A stretch of 64,000 nt of DNA from Bacteroidales bacterium. Lineage in GTDB: Bacteria > Bacteroidota > Bacteroidia > Bacteroidales > P3. Position 1 is the first letter of the stretch, and every line of letters starts with the position of its first letter. Made by a program: the position numbers and the translations under genes. The notes under the pieces are model-generated. The model did not search any database. It had not been told where the DNA came from and saw only the letters and a program-made list of their open reading frames with translations. The stretch is from contig WQWA01000004.1 in assembly GCA_009785505.1 (NCBI GenBank), positions 18,553 through 82,552 of the forward strand, in the 5' to 3' direction. Shown here one piece after another: positions 44,036 through 53,091 of this stretch.

Positions 44036-44407
44036 TTAATTTCCGGTAGGTTGTATCGAGGCAGTTTCAACCATCAGCATCACTGTTTTTTGCGGTGCTC
44101 TTGGGCGGTGCATAACACCTTTTGTAATGGTTACGCCTTGATTTGGATTCAGTTCTATGGTTTCATCTTCCAAATCAATCAACAGTTTTCCACTCAAAAC
44201 AAAGAAAAATTCATCATCTTGCTCGTGTTTGTGCCAATGGTATTCACCTTCAACAATGCCGAGCCGAACAACACTTTCGTTCACTTGTGTCAGCGTTTGA
44301 TTGAACCATTTGTCTTTGCAGGCTTCCACGAGTTGGGGGATGTCTATTTTTTCCAAGTGGTTGAACTTGATGTCGAGGTTTGTGGTGTAGGGGAATTGGT
44401 TTTGCAT
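44036..44407 (-). CDS. Small cupin-domain protein
   Basis: 123 residues from MQNQFPYTTNLDIKF; an upstream ATG at 44425 is less likely because it would leave no space after the -7 box. The cupin core has GEYHWHKHEQDDEFFFVLSG (metal-binding His, His, Glu pattern) and GVMHRPRAPQ (last His). Such single-domain cupins bind a metal, and their substrates are diverse. No operon partner is seen and the specific function is unknown. Confidence 0.8.
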   Translation of the reverse strand: MQNQFPYTTNLDIKFNHLEKIDIPQLVEACKDKWFNQTLTQVNESVVRLGIVEGEYHWHKHEQDDEFFFVLSGKLLIDLEDETIELNPNQGVTITKGVMHRPRAPQKTVMLMVETASIQPTGN

Positions 44408-44422
44408 CGTGTGTATTTTTTG

Positions 44423-44430
44423 CAAATTTA
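44423..44430 (-). promoter_or_regulatory. -7 promoter box for the cupin gene
   Basis: TAAATTTG on the minus strand, 15 nt before the ATG at 44407. Confidence 0.5.
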
Positions 44431-44588
44431 CAAAAAATTATTAACAATTTGACTTTTTTGTGAATAAATCTTATTGTTTTTTGCTATCTCGCATTCCCGT
44501 ATGTATAGCCGAAATACTAACATTTTGTTGTTGATATTGACATTTTGTTTTTCCAAAAAATAAATTTGTGAAATTGGAAAAAAAATTG
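44431..44588. other. AT-rich non-coding stretch
   Basis: About 160 bp with no open frame. It contains two near-copies of ACATTTTGTT at about 44519 and 44540, and TTTG at 44565-44568, which is 20 nt before the next -7 box and could be the -33 element. Confidence 0.5.
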
Positions 44589-44596
44589 TAACTTTG
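44589..44596 (+). promoter_or_regulatory. Promoter of the candidate structured RNA
   Basis: TAACTTTG with TTTG 20 nt upstream, close to the Bacteroidota TTTG-N19-TAnnTTTG consensus. No open reading frame follows on this strand. Confidence 0.65.
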
Positions 44597-44600
44597 CAGT

Positions 44601-44749
44601 ACTGAAAGGAACTTGATTATCTACACGAAGATTAGCACAGGCGACGATTAGAACTGTGGTCTATGAATGAAATAGTTGTCAAAGCGTCGAAGTTGGCACA
44701 AAAGAGAGTCGGCTCTTTTGCTCTGATTAAGTTCCTTTCACTTTTTTTT
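44601..44749 (+). ncRNA. Candidate free-standing structured RNA (about 150 nt)
   Basis: It starts a few bases after a good promoter. GAAAGGAACTT (44604-44614) and AAGTTCCTTTC (44729-44739) form an 11-bp perfect closing stem, followed by TTTTTTTT (44742-44749) as a terminator-like end. Inside are ATCT-ACACGA-AGAT (44619-44632), CACAG/CTGTG (44636-44658), CTAT/ATAG (44661-44675) and the strong CAAAAGAG-AGTCGG-CTCTTTTG (44699-44720). CGACG (44642-44646), in the loop of the second hairpin, can pair with CGTCG (44685-44689) as a pseudoknot. Its 3' end overlaps the stop of the convergent PBECR-like gene. It might be a Bacteroidales RNA family already catalogued, or a 6S-like RNA, but I did not recognise it. 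Confidence 0.6.
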
Positions 44750-45139
44750 CCACAGCAGTTTTTTGCTTTCAAGATGTCTCTTTTCTTTTGTTAGAGCGGT
44801 TTTCACTTCGTAAAATTCTTTTTTGAGTGCCGAATTTATTTCGACAATGGTTACCTTTGCATTTCCGTTCCAAATGACCAACTGCAAAGCATCTCCGTCT
44901 CCTTGATAAATTCGATTGAAATTGCTTACTACCGCATCAACAAACATTAACGGAGTAAACCCGAATTTTGCTAAATCGGTTTTGTGTCGGTTTAGAATGT
45001 GCTTGAGATGATTGTCGTCAATGTAGATGTCTGCCGGAATTTTGCCGATCGCGTCAGCAATTGACTTGCGTAAGCGACCGATTCTTTTGTAATGCTTTTG
45101 ATCCTCAATTTGGGGGCGGTTTGTTGTTCTCTTTTTCAT
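44738..45139 (-). CDS. PBECR-like (barnase-EndoU-ColicinE5-RelE type) domain protein
   Basis: 133 residues. After a basic N-terminus (MKKRTTNRPQIEDQKHYKR) comes IYIDDNHLKHILNRHKTDLA, then VDAVVSNFNRIYQGD, VTIVEINSALKKEFYEVKTA and a Lys-rich end. The order 'HI..RH', 'V..N...I', 'VE......FY.V.TA' resembles phage/PBECR nuclease-like domains found in polymorphic toxins and prophages. It is small and has no toxin carrier or visible immunity gene. Its 3' end meets the structured RNA on the other strand. The family call is tentative. Confidence 0.5.
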   Translation of the reverse strand: MKKRTTNRPQIEDQKHYKRIGRLRKSIADAIGKIPADIYIDDNHLKHILNRHKTDLAKFGFTPLMFVDAVVSNFNRIYQGDGDALQLVIWNGNAKVTIVEINSALKKEFYEVKTALTKEKRHLESKKLLWKKK

Positions 45140-45308
45140 ACGAATAAATTTTTAGTTTTTTATTCACATCTATATAAACGCAAAAAAGTCATTTTTCGTA
45201 TAAAAATTTCCTTAAAAAGTGTTAAAATGTTAATAACTTTCCGAAATTGTTAATAAGCCTGCCTCGCATTTTCAATTAATTTCATGACAATAATTCATTT
45301 TTTTTTCG

Positions 45309-45316
45309 TATCTTTG
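45309..45316 (+). promoter_or_regulatory. -7 promoter box for lepA
   Basis: TATCTTTG after 'TTTTTTTTTCG', 9 nt before the ATG at 45326. Confidence 0.7.
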
Positions 45317-45325
45317 CAATCCTTT

Positions 45326-47113
45326 ATGAAAAATATACGAAATTTTTGCATCATCGCACACATTGATCACGGGAAAAGCACGCTGGCAGACCGTTTGCTC
45401 GAATATACCGGTACGCTTTCGGAACGTGATATGAAGTCGCAAGTGCTCGACAGCATGGATTTGGAGCAGGAAAAAGGCATTACCATTAAAAGTCATGCCA
45501 TTCAAATGAAATATACGCACAACGGCGAAGAATATTTGCTCAACCTCATCGACACGCCCGGGCACGTGGACTTTTCCTACGAAGTGTCGCGTTCCATCGC
45601 CGCTTGCGAAGGGGCTTTGTTGATTGTTGATGCCACGCAAGGCATTCAGGCACAAACCATTTCCAATCTCTACCTGGCATTGGAAAACGATTTGGAAATT
45701 ATTCCCGTGCTTAATAAAATGGACTTGGAAAATGCCATGCCGGAAGAAGTGAAAGATCAAATTGTGGATTTGGTAGGCTGTAAACACGAAGAGATTCTTT
45801 CTGCAAGCGGAAAAACAGGTATGGGAGTTCCCGAACTTTTGGAAGCAATCATTGAGCGAGTTCCTCAACCGAAAGGCGATCCAAATGCACCGTTGCAAGC
45901 ATTAATTTTTGACTCTGTTTTCAATTCTTTTCGTGGAATTATTTCGTATTTCCGAATTTTTAACGGAACGCTCAAGCACGGCGATCACGTAAAGTTCGTA
46001 AACACTGGAAAATCCTATCATGCCGATGAAATCGGAGTTTTGAAGCTCAAGCAGGAACGCCGAGAAGTAATGACAGTCGGCGATGTAGGCTACATTATTT
46101 CAGGAATAAAAGCCGCCGCCGAAGTCAAGGTTGGCGATACAATTACACATGTTGCAAACCCTTGCGAAAAAGCAATCGACGGTTTTTCCGATGTAAAACC
46201 GATGGTTTTTGCAGGAATTTACCCTGTGGATACAGACGATTACGAAGAATTGCGTTATGCCATCGAAAAATTGCAACTCAATGATGCTTCGCTCACGTTC
46301 GAGCCGGAATCGTCCGTAGCACTCGGATTCGGCTTCCGATGCGGATTTTTGGGACTACTTCACATGGAAATTATTCAAGAGCGCTTGGAGCGAGAATTCA
46401 ACATGAATGTGATTACGACCGTCCCGAACGTTTCTTACAGAGTTCACACGACCAAAGGCGAAATTTTGGAAATCCACAATCCGTCGGGACTTCCTAATCA
46501 AAGTATGGTTGATTTTATCGAAGAGCCGTACATCAAAGCACAGGTTATCACAAAAGCCGAATATATTGGTGCGATTATGACACTTTGTATTCAAAAACGC
46601 GGCGTTCTGAAAAATCAATCCTATATCTCATCGGATCGTTCGGAACTCACGTTTGAAATGCCTTTGGCGGAAATTGTCTTCGATTTTTACGATCGATTAA
46701 AAAGTATTTCGCGAGGCTATGCTTCGTTCGACTATTATCCAAGCGGTTATCAACCTTCGAAATTAGCAAAACTCGAAATTTTGCTGAACGGCGATACGGT
46801 AGATGCCTTGTCCACGCTAATTCACACGGACAATGCTTACAATTTCGGACGGAGAATGTGCGAAAAATTGAAAGAATTAATACCTCGCCAACAGTTTCAA
46901 GTTGCTATTCAAGCTGCTATCGGCTCGAAAATTATTGCCCGCGAAACCATCAGTGCCATGCGAAAAGATGTTACCGCAAAATGCTACGGAGGCGATATTA
47001 CGCGAAAGCGTAAACTTTTGGAAAAGCAGAAAGAAGGTAAAAAACGCATGCGTCAAATCGGAACGGTAGAAGTACCTCAGACTGCATTTTTAGCGGTTTT
47101 AAAATTAGATTAG
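45326..47113 (+). CDS. lepA: Elongation factor 4 (LepA)
   Basis: 595-residue ribosome-associated GTPase that back-translocates or aids ribosome biogenesis. G1 [13 protein letters not shown] is near the N-terminus, with G3 DTPGHVDF and G4 NKMD following in order. The C-terminal LepA-specific domain ends with [18 protein letters not shown] and [16 protein letters not shown]. Family length is about 600. The start is set at [10 protein letters not shown] because the -7 box lies inside the longer reading. Its stop overlaps the convergent small gene by 4 bp. Confidence 0.97.
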   Translation: MKNIRNFCIIAHIDHGKSTLADRLLEYTGTLSERDMKSQVLDSMDLEQEKGITIKSHAIQMKYTHNGEEYLLNLIDTPGHVDFSYEVSRSIAACEGALLIVDATQGIQAQTISNLYLALENDLEIIPVLNKMDLENAMPEEVKDQIVDLVGCKHEEILSASGKTGMGVPELLEAIIERVPQPKGDPNAPLQALIFDSVFNSFRGIISYFRIFNGTLKHGDHVKFVNTGKSYHADEIGVLKLKQERREVMTVGDVGYIISGIKAAAEVKVGDTITHVANPCEKAIDGFSDVKPMVFAGIYPVDTDDYEELRYAIEKLQLNDASLTFEPESSVALGFGFRCGFLGLLHMEIIQERLEREFNMNVITTVPNVSYRVHTTKGEILEIHNPSGLPNQSMVDFIEEPYIKAQVITKAEYIGAIMTLCIQKRGVLKNQSYISSDRSELTFEMPLAEIVFDFYDRLKSISRGYASFDYYPSGYQPSKLAKLEILLNGDTVDALSTLIHTDNAYNFGRRMCEKLKELIPRQQFQVAIQAAIGSKIIARETISAMRKDVTAKCYGGDITRKRKLLEKQKEGKKRMRQIGTVEVPQTAFLAVLKLD

Positions 47114-47391
47114 CAAGAAGATTCCGGGCAAATCTCGTTAATAACACACTCCAACAACCATGTTGAAAAAACAGGATATGCCTGTTCGTCAAATGTTGTG
47201 CAAAAATGCACATGCGCATAATCTATGCAGGTATGCCTAAAATCCAACAATTCTTTCGGATTTTTTGTAATTTTAGAGAGATGATGCAATAAAAATAATT
47301 CGTGGCTGCTTAAAAGCAAATCCAAATAAGAACGATTACCTTCCTTAGCTTTTTGAAGCATCTCCGATTCGGGAAGCACACAAAATTTCAT
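47110..47391 (-). CDS. Small protein of unknown function, second gene of XRE pair
   Basis: 93 residues ([20 protein letters not shown]), rich in His, Cys and aromatic residues, with the middle [20 protein letters not shown]. No family recognised, and no signal peptide or transmembrane segment. It starts 26 bp after the XRE regulator and is likely cotranscribed with it; it ends inside the last codons of lepA on the other strand. The two-gene layout (HTH regulator plus small protein) recalls toxin-antitoxin or phage-like modules, but nothing in the sequence confirms that. Confidence 0.6.
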   Translation of the reverse strand: MKFCVLPESEMLQKAKEGNRSYLDLLLSSHELFLLHHLSKITKNPKELLDFRHTCIDYAHVHFCTTFDEQAYPVFSTWLLECVINEICPESSC

Positions 47392-47417
47392 AAATAAACC
47401 TTAGTTATCAATCGTAC

Positions 47418-47756
47418 TTAAGATCCAAATAAATGTGTTTTAATCATTTTTACATCCGCTTTTAATTCTTGCAACTCTTCTTCTACCCAGCGGTCTTTGT
47501 CTTTATATCGGTAGATTTGCGAGTCATTTAGAACATCCGTTGTTGACTCTTCTTCATTTTGAAGAAGAACTGAAACTTCAACTTTCAAACTATCGGCAAT
47601 TTGTTGCAGTCGAGAAATGGCGATATCGCTTTTACCTTGCTCTATTTTATTGTATGCTGTTAGCGAAATTCCTATATCATTTGCAACATCTTCTTGAGTT
47701 CGTCTATTTGCAGTACGAATTCTCCGGATATTATTCGAAAGATTACTGATATTCAT
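47418..47756 (-). CDS. XRE family helix-turn-helix regulator
   Basis: 112 residues. The HTH_3 domain occupies about 6-65 (IRRIRTANRRTQEDVANDIG, SLTAYNKIEQGKSDIAISRL), with a helical C-terminal tail of about 45 residues (DRWVEEELQELKADVKMIKT) that may dimerise. The ATG at 47756 is preferred; a GTG two codons earlier is possible. Upstream are CATT-NN-AATG palindromes that could be its operators. Confidence 0.85.
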   Translation of the reverse strand: MNISNLSNNIRRIRTANRRTQEDVANDIGISLTAYNKIEQGKSDIAISRLQQIADSLKVEVSVLLQNEEESTTDVLNDSQIYRYKDKDRWVEEELQELKADVKMIKTHLFGS

Positions 47757-47784
47757 AGGCACAACGTTTGTGTTTTTTAGAGTA

Positions 47785-47792
47785 CAAAGTTA
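47785..47792 (-). promoter_or_regulatory. -7 promoter box for the XRE gene
   Basis: TAACTTTG on the minus strand, 28 nt before the ATG. It adjoins the first CATTAAAAT-type site at 47795. Confidence 0.6.
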
Positions 47793-47794
47793 CG

Positions 47795-47892
47795 CATTAA
47801 AATCTATATTTTTCAACAACTCTAGTTTCATATTTTATGAATTTTAACACTACATTTTAATGAAAATACAAATTCACAATTGCATTTCAATG
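47795..47892. promoter_or_regulatory. Three candidate operator sites between XRE and pyrC
   Basis: CATTTTAATG (47853-47862) and CATTTCAATG (47883-47892) lie 30 bp apart and are each followed by AAAA. A 9-of-10 match, CATTAAAATC, is at 47795-47804, against the XRE -7 box. Even helical spacing and self-complementarity suggest dimer binding. Confidence 0.4.
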
Positions 47893-47922
47893 AAAACTGT
47901 TTGAACGTATCAAAAAAAATCG

Positions 47923-47930
47923 TATCTTTG
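47923..47930 (+). promoter_or_regulatory. -7 promoter box 4 nt before pyrC
   Basis: TATCTTTG after 'AAAAAAAATCG', with four bases to the ATG at 47935. Confidence 0.7.
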
Positions 47931-47934
47931 CAAA

Positions 47935-49278
47935 ATGAATACAAAACTGTTGTTAAATGCCCAAGTCATAAACGAAGGAACTTCGTTCAAAGGACATATT
48001 TTTATCCAAAACGAGATTATCGAAAAAATTTTGTTAGAAACAGATGATTATTCGGCGTTGATTTCTGAAGGCACTGAAATTACTGACCTTTCGGGCTATC
48101 ATATCCTGCCCGGAGTAATTGATATTCACGTGCATTTTCGTGAACCCGGACTAACGCAAAAAGGCAACATTTTTTCGGAAAGTCGTTCCGCTGTGGCAGG
48201 AGGTGTCACATCTGCGTTGGAAATGCCAAATACAAATCCGCCGACTTTAACGGAAAAAGAATTAGACGAAAAGCTTGCCATTGCTGAAAAAAGTTCATTT
48301 GTAAACTATGGTTTTTACATCGGTGTTTCGCAAAATAATTTAGAAGATGTTTTGAATGTAAATCCTGAAAAGGCTTGTGGAATAAAGTTGTTTCTGGGTT
48401 CATCAACCGGAAATATGCTGATTGATGACGAACAGATTTTAGAAAAATTATTTGCAAAAGCCCGCTTGCCGATTGTTGTTCACGCTGAAGATGAACAACG
48501 AATTTTAGAAAACACCGAGCGCATCAAATCCGAGTACGGCGAGAATCCTCCAATCTCTGTACACCCGATTATTCGCGATGTTCAAGCATGTTATCAAAGC
48601 ACAAAAAAAGCCGTTGAGTTGGCAAAAAAATACAACACAAGATTGCACATCGCCCATCTCACAACGGCTAAAGAATTAGAGTTTTTTTCAACCGCTCCCC
48701 TTTCGGAAAAGCGCATCACAAGTGAAGTTTGCGCGCATCATTTATGGTTTACTGCAGACGATTACGAACGACTCGGCACAAAAATAAAATGCAATCCTTC
48801 CATAAAAACGGCAGAAAACAGAGAAGCCTTACGAAATGCTGTAAATTCGGGACTAATCGACATCATTGCGACCGATCACGCACCGCATACGGCAGAAGAA
48901 AAAGGGCAATCTTATTTCAAGGTACCGTCCGGCATCCCGCTTGTTCAGCATAATTTGCAAGCACTATTGGAATTGGTTCATCAAGACGTTTTTTCGCTGA
49001 AGACCGTTGTTGAGAAAACCGCTCATAATCCGGCAAAAATGTTCAGTTTCGAAAAGCGTGGTTTTATTCGCGAAGGGTATTTTGCCGATTTAGCTGTAAT
49101 TGATATGAATAATCCGCAAACTGTTGACTCTACTAATATTTTTTATCATTGCGGTTGGTCGCCGTTTGAAGGTTATACGTTCAATTCAAAAATTATTTGT
49201 ACCTTTGTAAACGGAAACCTGGTTTTCAAAAATTTCACAACCCCGCAATTCAATTTTTCCAAAGCATATCAACTATGA
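47935..49278 (+). CDS. pyrC: Dihydroorotase
   Basis: 447 residues catalysing the third step of pyrimidine synthesis. IDIHVHFREPGLTQKGN binds zinc through its two His near residue 63-65. GITSALEMPNTNPPT-like ALEMPNTNPPTL, VVHAEDEQRI and IIATDHAPHTAEEK (catalytic Asp) follow. The C-terminal part has EKRGFIREGYFADLAVIDMN. Allantoinase is a close relative, but the dihydroorotase call fits Bacteroidota context, where pyrC precedes a DUF4296 gene. It overlaps that gene by ATGA. Confidence 0.88.
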   Translation: MNTKLLLNAQVINEGTSFKGHIFIQNEIIEKILLETDDYSALISEGTEITDLSGYHILPGVIDIHVHFREPGLTQKGNIFSESRSAVAGGVTSALEMPNTNPPTLTEKELDEKLAIAEKSSFVNYGFYIGVSQNNLEDVLNVNPEKACGIKLFLGSSTGNMLIDDEQILEKLFAKARLPIVVHAEDEQRILENTERIKSEYGENPPISVHPIIRDVQACYQSTKKAVELAKKYNTRLHIAHLTTAKELEFFSTAPLSEKRITSEVCAHHLWFTADDYERLGTKIKCNPSIKTAENREALRNAVNSGLIDIIATDHAPHTAEEKGQSYFKVPSGIPLVQHNLQALLELVHQDVFSLKTVVEKTAHNPAKMFSFEKRGFIREGYFADLAVIDMNNPQTVDSTNIFYHCGWSPFEGYTFNSKIICTFVNGNLVFKNFTTPQFNFSKAYQL

Positions 49279-49625
49279 AAAATTTCAGCATTCTCGCAAT
49301 AATCTTCGTCTTAATTCTAAGCAGTTGCTCTCAAAGACCTAGACCGTTTTTAAGTGAAAGGCAAATGGTTGAATTGCTTACCGAAATACACCTGATAGAG
49401 GCCGCGTTGCAACAAAGGCAAAATCAAGGGGAGAGTTTTGATTCTACGCGCCTACACACAACTGCAGCCTATACCGAACTATTTGAAAGATTTGGGTTGG
49501 ACCAAGAGTCGTTTGAAGCTAATATGTTTTATCGCACGTATCGGTCGAGGGATTTAGAACGAATTTACACGAAAGTTCGTGACAATTTGCAACGAAAGAT
49601 CGAAGAATATCGACAAAATCAATAA
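49275..49625 (+). CDS. DUF4296 family lipoprotein
   Basis: 116 residues from MKNFSILAIIFVLILSSCSQ, a lipoprotein signal with lipobox LSSC. The rest is helical (LSERQMVELLTEIHLIEAAL, RFGLDQESFEANMFYRTY), the DUF4296 pattern, with a charged C-terminal helix. The start codon overlaps the pyrC stop as ATGA; longer in-frame readings run through pyrC. The function is unknown; pairing with pyrC is common in Bacteroidota. Confidence 0.8.
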   Translation: MKNFSILAIIFVLILSSCSQRPRPFLSERQMVELLTEIHLIEAALQQRQNQGESFDSTRLHTTAAYTELFERFGLDQESFEANMFYRTYRSRDLERIYTKVRDNLQRKIEEYRQNQ

Positions 49626-49665
49626 GGCGTTCAAGATTAAGTGCCGGAAAAGAGCATTTTAATTT

Positions 49666-50649
49666 TCACAAATACTGCACACCGAACGCTGCGATCACAA
49701 ATACGTAAAACACAAGTTCCGGCAACCATTTTCGCTGACTTTGACCAAACCACTCTGCAATAAAAAATGCGGAAAACACAAACAGTGTCGCCAAATATGC
49801 CGGTAATGCATGGTTCGACATAAATATCGCAACGATAACAACCCAAAATAGACCCAGCATAACAGCCATGACTTTTTTGCGTTGCGAAATCTCATTGTAC
49901 CTTCCTCGAGCATTCAAAAAGCGTACTCCTACAAAGGAAAATAGCAATACTGCCAATATGAAAATTTGAATTGTCCATGCGGCATTTTCGAAAGTTTTCC
50001 CAAAATTTTCAAATTCCGTTATCGGAGTTAAAAATTCGGAAAACACGTCCAAATTTTCAGTTAAAGATGTCCATAAGAACAGCGCAGAAAATGGAAAAGC
50101 AAATCCCAAAATTGCAATCAGCCATTCTCTCCATCTATTAATCGGATAAAACAGAAAAACCCAGAATATAATCAGTCCAAAAGGCAGTAATGATGCGGAA
50201 AACAATGATGCGAGTGCAAGTAGTGCCGAAGCATTAAACACATATTCATAAGGCTCTTTTCGATCGTAAGTTTTGAATAAATACGAAAAACCGCCAATGA
50301 TAAAAAAGTTGGAAATCAAAAATGGATGCAGAGTCTGCCAATCGCTTTGTGCACTCATCAGCACGATGTAGATCAACCCCACAAGCATCGGATTTTTCGA
50401 AAGAGCATGCGTTCTCACAAGTTCGCCCAACATAAATGCTTGCAAAAATACGCAAACAAAGGCGAGTATCTTTGCAAGCATCGTGTGAGTTTTCGTCCAA
50501 CCAAACAATAAGCTATACAAAAATGTTGGTGAGTCAACTACTTTGGGTGATGTATTCATCCAAAAATTCGGAGTCCAAAGTGCAAGTGCCAGCAAAATCG
50601 ATAATGCCAGCTGTGCCAAGTAGTTGAATCTAGTTGAGCGAATTAGCAT
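49666..50649 (-). CDS. Multi-pass membrane protein (DUF6427-like)
   Basis: 327 residues with about eight or nine hydrophobic segments, starting MLIRSTRFNYLAQLALSILL. Tyr/Trp-rich loops, LIFWVFLFYPINRWREWLIA and RKWLPELVFYVFVIAAFGVQ are recognisable stretches. This fits Bacteroidota membrane proteins placed next to trmD, probably DUF6427. The function is unknown, and no catalytic motif was recognised. It starts 17 bp after trmD ends. Confidence 0.6.
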   Translation of the reverse strand: MLIRSTRFNYLAQLALSILLALALWTPNFWMNTSPKVVDSPTFLYSLLFGWTKTHTMLAKILAFVCVFLQAFMLGELVRTHALSKNPMLVGLIYIVLMSAQSDWQTLHPFLISNFFIIGGFSYLFKTYDRKEPYEYVFNASALLALASLFSASLLPFGLIIFWVFLFYPINRWREWLIAILGFAFPFSALFLWTSLTENLDVFSEFLTPITEFENFGKTFENAAWTIQIFILAVLLFSFVGVRFLNARGRYNEISQRKKVMAVMLGLFWVVIVAIFMSNHALPAYLATLFVFSAFFIAEWFGQSQRKWLPELVFYVFVIAAFGVQYL

Positions 50650-50666
50650 AATGGAAAAAGTTATTT

Positions 50667-51344
50667 CTAATTTTCAATTAGTCCCGGTCTTCGTTCGTTT
50701 GTTCGTCGAACGGCTTGTTCCTGCTTCCATTCGGAGATTTTTGCATCGTGTCCGGAAAGTAAAATTTCAGGAACTTTCCAGCCTCGAAATTCCGCCGGTC
50801 GTGTGTAAACCGGATAGGATAACAATTCGTTTTGAAACGAATCATTCAGTGCCGAAGTTTCGTCACCGATCACACCGGGAACTAAGCGTGCAATCGCATC
50901 TGTAATCAGCATTGCGGGCATTTCACCGCCTGACAAAACAAAATCGCCAATCGAATACTCTTTCGTGATAAAATGTTCTCTCACACGTTCATCCACACCT
51001 TTGTAATGTCCACAAAGTATGATAATGTTTTGTTTCAACGAAAGTGTATTGGCTTCTTTCTGATCAAAAAGCTGTCCGTCCGGAGTTGTAAAAATAATTT
51101 CGTCGTACGCTCTTTCTTTAGTCAGGTACTCAATACAGTTCACGATTGGCTCAATCATCATCACCATTCCGGCTTCTCCGCCAAACGGATAATCATCTAC
51201 ACGGCAGTGTTTGTCGGTTGCAAAATCTCGTAATTGGTGCAAGCGTATCTCAACCAATCCCTTTATCTGTGCACGTTTCACAATGGAGTGGTCAAACGGA
51301 CCTCCAAACATTTCCGGGAATAGTGTGATGATGTCGACTCTCAT
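50667..51344 (-). CDS. trmD: tRNA (guanine-N1-)-methyltransferase TrmD
   Basis: 225-residue SPOUT methyltransferase for G37 of tRNAs reading CNN and related codons. [13 protein letters not shown] at the start, [13 protein letters not shown], and the knotted SAM-binding site [20 protein letters not shown] are diagnostic. The final segment [15 protein letters not shown] closes the active site. It overlaps the DUF349 gene by 4 bp, so they are translationally coupled. Confidence 0.97.
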   Translation of the reverse strand: MRVDIITLFPEMFGGPFDHSIVKRAQIKGLVEIRLHQLRDFATDKHCRVDDYPFGGEAGMVMMIEPIVNCIEYLTKERAYDEIIFTTPDGQLFDQKEANTLSLKQNIIILCGHYKGVDERVREHFITKEYSIGDFVLSGGEMPAMLITDAIARLVPGVIGDETSALNDSFQNELLSYPVYTRPAEFRGWKVPEILLSGHDAKISEWKQEQAVRRTNERRPGLIEN

Positions 51345-53035
51345 CGTTGACGGATAATTTTCATTTTTGCTTCCAGTAAAGCGAGTTCTTGTTTGGCACG
51401 CAGAATTTTCTCCTCAACTTCTTTTTTCAATAAATCCGCATTTTTCGATTTGCTGAAAAATCCTAAATTATTTTCCCAAAGCAAAATCTCGTCCCGCATT
51501 TTTGCGATTTTATTTTGAAGTGAAAAAACATCTTTATTTGACAATGCGCCGGCATCTTCCGGAGTTTGTATATTGCTGTATTTACCTGCAAATGCGGATG
51601 CACGGATTTCGCCCGGCATAATATTCAAACGATCCATCAAGGTGTTAATCGTTTGACGAAATTCGCTGTGCAGTCGATCTTTTTCACGCAACGGAACGTG
51701 TCCGATATCCATCCAACGTTTTTGAAAATCCTTGATCATTTGCAACTGCTGAGATTTTTCGGTATTTTCAAAAGTTGTAGACTTCACTTCTTGGATTAAA
51801 TCTTCCTTGAGTTTTTGGTTTTCTTTTTCTTTGCTTCGCGATTCGCTATAAAATGCGTCTTTCTTTTCAAAAAAATTGTCGCAAGCCGTACGGAAGCGTT
51901 TCCAAACTTTTTCGGCGTGTTTTTTTGCCGTAGGACCGATGGTTTTCCATTCCTTCTGCAAAGCCAAAATTTCTTTGGTGGCATTTCTGAAATCCTCTTG
52001 AACAGCAAGGGATTCGGCTTGAATACAAAGATTGATTTTTCGGTTCAAGTTTTCGAGTTGCACATCTTTGATTTGCACAAAAAACACACGCTTACGCTCA
52101 AAAAATGCATTCAAAAGTTTTTTGAATTCAGCCCAGATTTCTTCATTTTTTGCAGTAGTTGCACGTCCGATTTGTTTCCAAAGGTTGAGGGTTTCGTTGA
52201 TTGCATCATTGGCTTTATTCCACTGGCTAATGCTTTCCAACGGACGTTCGAGCAATTCCTGCACACGTGCTAAAAGTGCTTGCTTGGCTAAATAATTTTG
52301 TTCGGCTTGTGCCTGTTGTGTCGCATAAAGCTCGCGTCGTTTCTGATTTATCGCATCGGAAGCAGTTTTGAAGCGTTCCCAAACCTCCTCTTTTTTATCC
52401 ATGGGAACGGGTCCGATTTCTTTCCACGCATCGTGATACTCCTGCAACAGTTTAAACGATTTATTGATGGATGATTCCAAAAGCAACTCCTCTGCTTTTT
52501 CGCAAAGTTCGATTTTGGCTTCCAGATTTTTTTTCAAATCCAAATCACGCAAATCTTTGTTGATTTTGACTTTGTCAAAAAATTTCTCAACTAAAAAATG
52601 GTAGTTTTGCCAAAGATTATTAACTTCATTTTTTGGAACAGCACCGATTTCTTTCCATTTCTCTTGAAGTTTTTTGAATTCGTCATAAGTTGTTTTCAAA
52701 CTTTCTTCCGAATCAATCAATTGTCGCAGTTCTTCTAATGCCGCTTGTTTAAGCTTCAAGTTTTCTTGTTTAATGCGTTCCTCTTCTTCTCTCAAACGGC
52801 GTTTTTCGGTATTCGATTTTACATCTTCTTCACTTGTATTTTCTTCGTTTTCGCTATCTTTTTCCTCGATTTTTTCCTCCTCACTTTCATCATTTAGATT
52901 TTCGTCAAGGATAATTTCCTCCTCTGTTGAGGCTGTTTCCTGTGCTTCAACTTCGGCTAAATTTGATAAAACAGTTTCGTGTGAAACGTGGGTCTCCCCT
53001 GTGTTTTCAGGCTGTGTGTTTAGTTCTTCGTTCAT
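51341..53035 (-). CDS. DUF349 domain protein (coiled coil)
   Basis: 564 residues. The N-terminal 80 are Glu-rich and low-complexity ([20 protein letters not shown]). Repeated DUF349 units follow, each with a 'W(K)EIG..P' core: [80 protein letters not shown] and [20 protein letters not shown]. The C-terminus is a coiled coil ([20 protein letters not shown]). DUF349 proteins bind nucleic acid or ribosomes in some bacteria; the role here is unknown. It is the first gene of the DUF349-trmD run. Confidence 0.9.
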   Translation of the reverse strand: MNEELNTQPENTGETHVSHETVLSNLAEVEAQETASTEEEIILDENLNDESEEEKIEEKDSENEENTSEEDVKSNTEKRRLREEEERIKQENLKLKQAALEELRQLIDSEESLKTTYDEFKKLQEKWKEIGAVPKNEVNNLWQNYHFLVEKFFDKVKINKDLRDLDLKKNLEAKIELCEKAEELLLESSINKSFKLLQEYHDAWKEIGPVPMDKKEEVWERFKTASDAINQKRRELYATQQAQAEQNYLAKQALLARVQELLERPLESISQWNKANDAINETLNLWKQIGRATTAKNEEIWAEFKKLLNAFFERKRVFFVQIKDVQLENLNRKINLCIQAESLAVQEDFRNATKEILALQKEWKTIGPTAKKHAEKVWKRFRTACDNFFEKKDAFYSESRSKEKENQKLKEDLIQEVKSTTFENTEKSQQLQMIKDFQKRWMDIGHVPLREKDRLHSEFRQTINTLMDRLNIMPGEIRASAFAGKYSNIQTPEDAGALSNKDVFSLQNKIAKMRDEILLWENNLGFFSKSKNADLLKKEVEEKILRAKQELALLEAKMKIIRQR

Positions 53036-53054
53036 AACATTGAGATAGTTTCCC

Positions 53055-53070
53055 TTCCGCCTAGACGGAA
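53055..53070. repeat. Small hairpin upstream of the DUF349 gene
   Basis: TTCCG-CCTAGA-CGGAA in the 56-bp gap between the LpxD-like and DUF349 genes. Possibly a remnant of a GC repeat. Confidence 0.4.
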
Positions 53071-53091
53071 TTTGTGATTAGTGTACAATTT

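Noticed and set aside
44601..44749. Identification of the RNA as SRP RNA, tmRNA or RNase P RNA
   Set aside because: The length is wrong for tmRNA and RNase P, and the SRP domain IV GGAA/AGCAG signature is absent.
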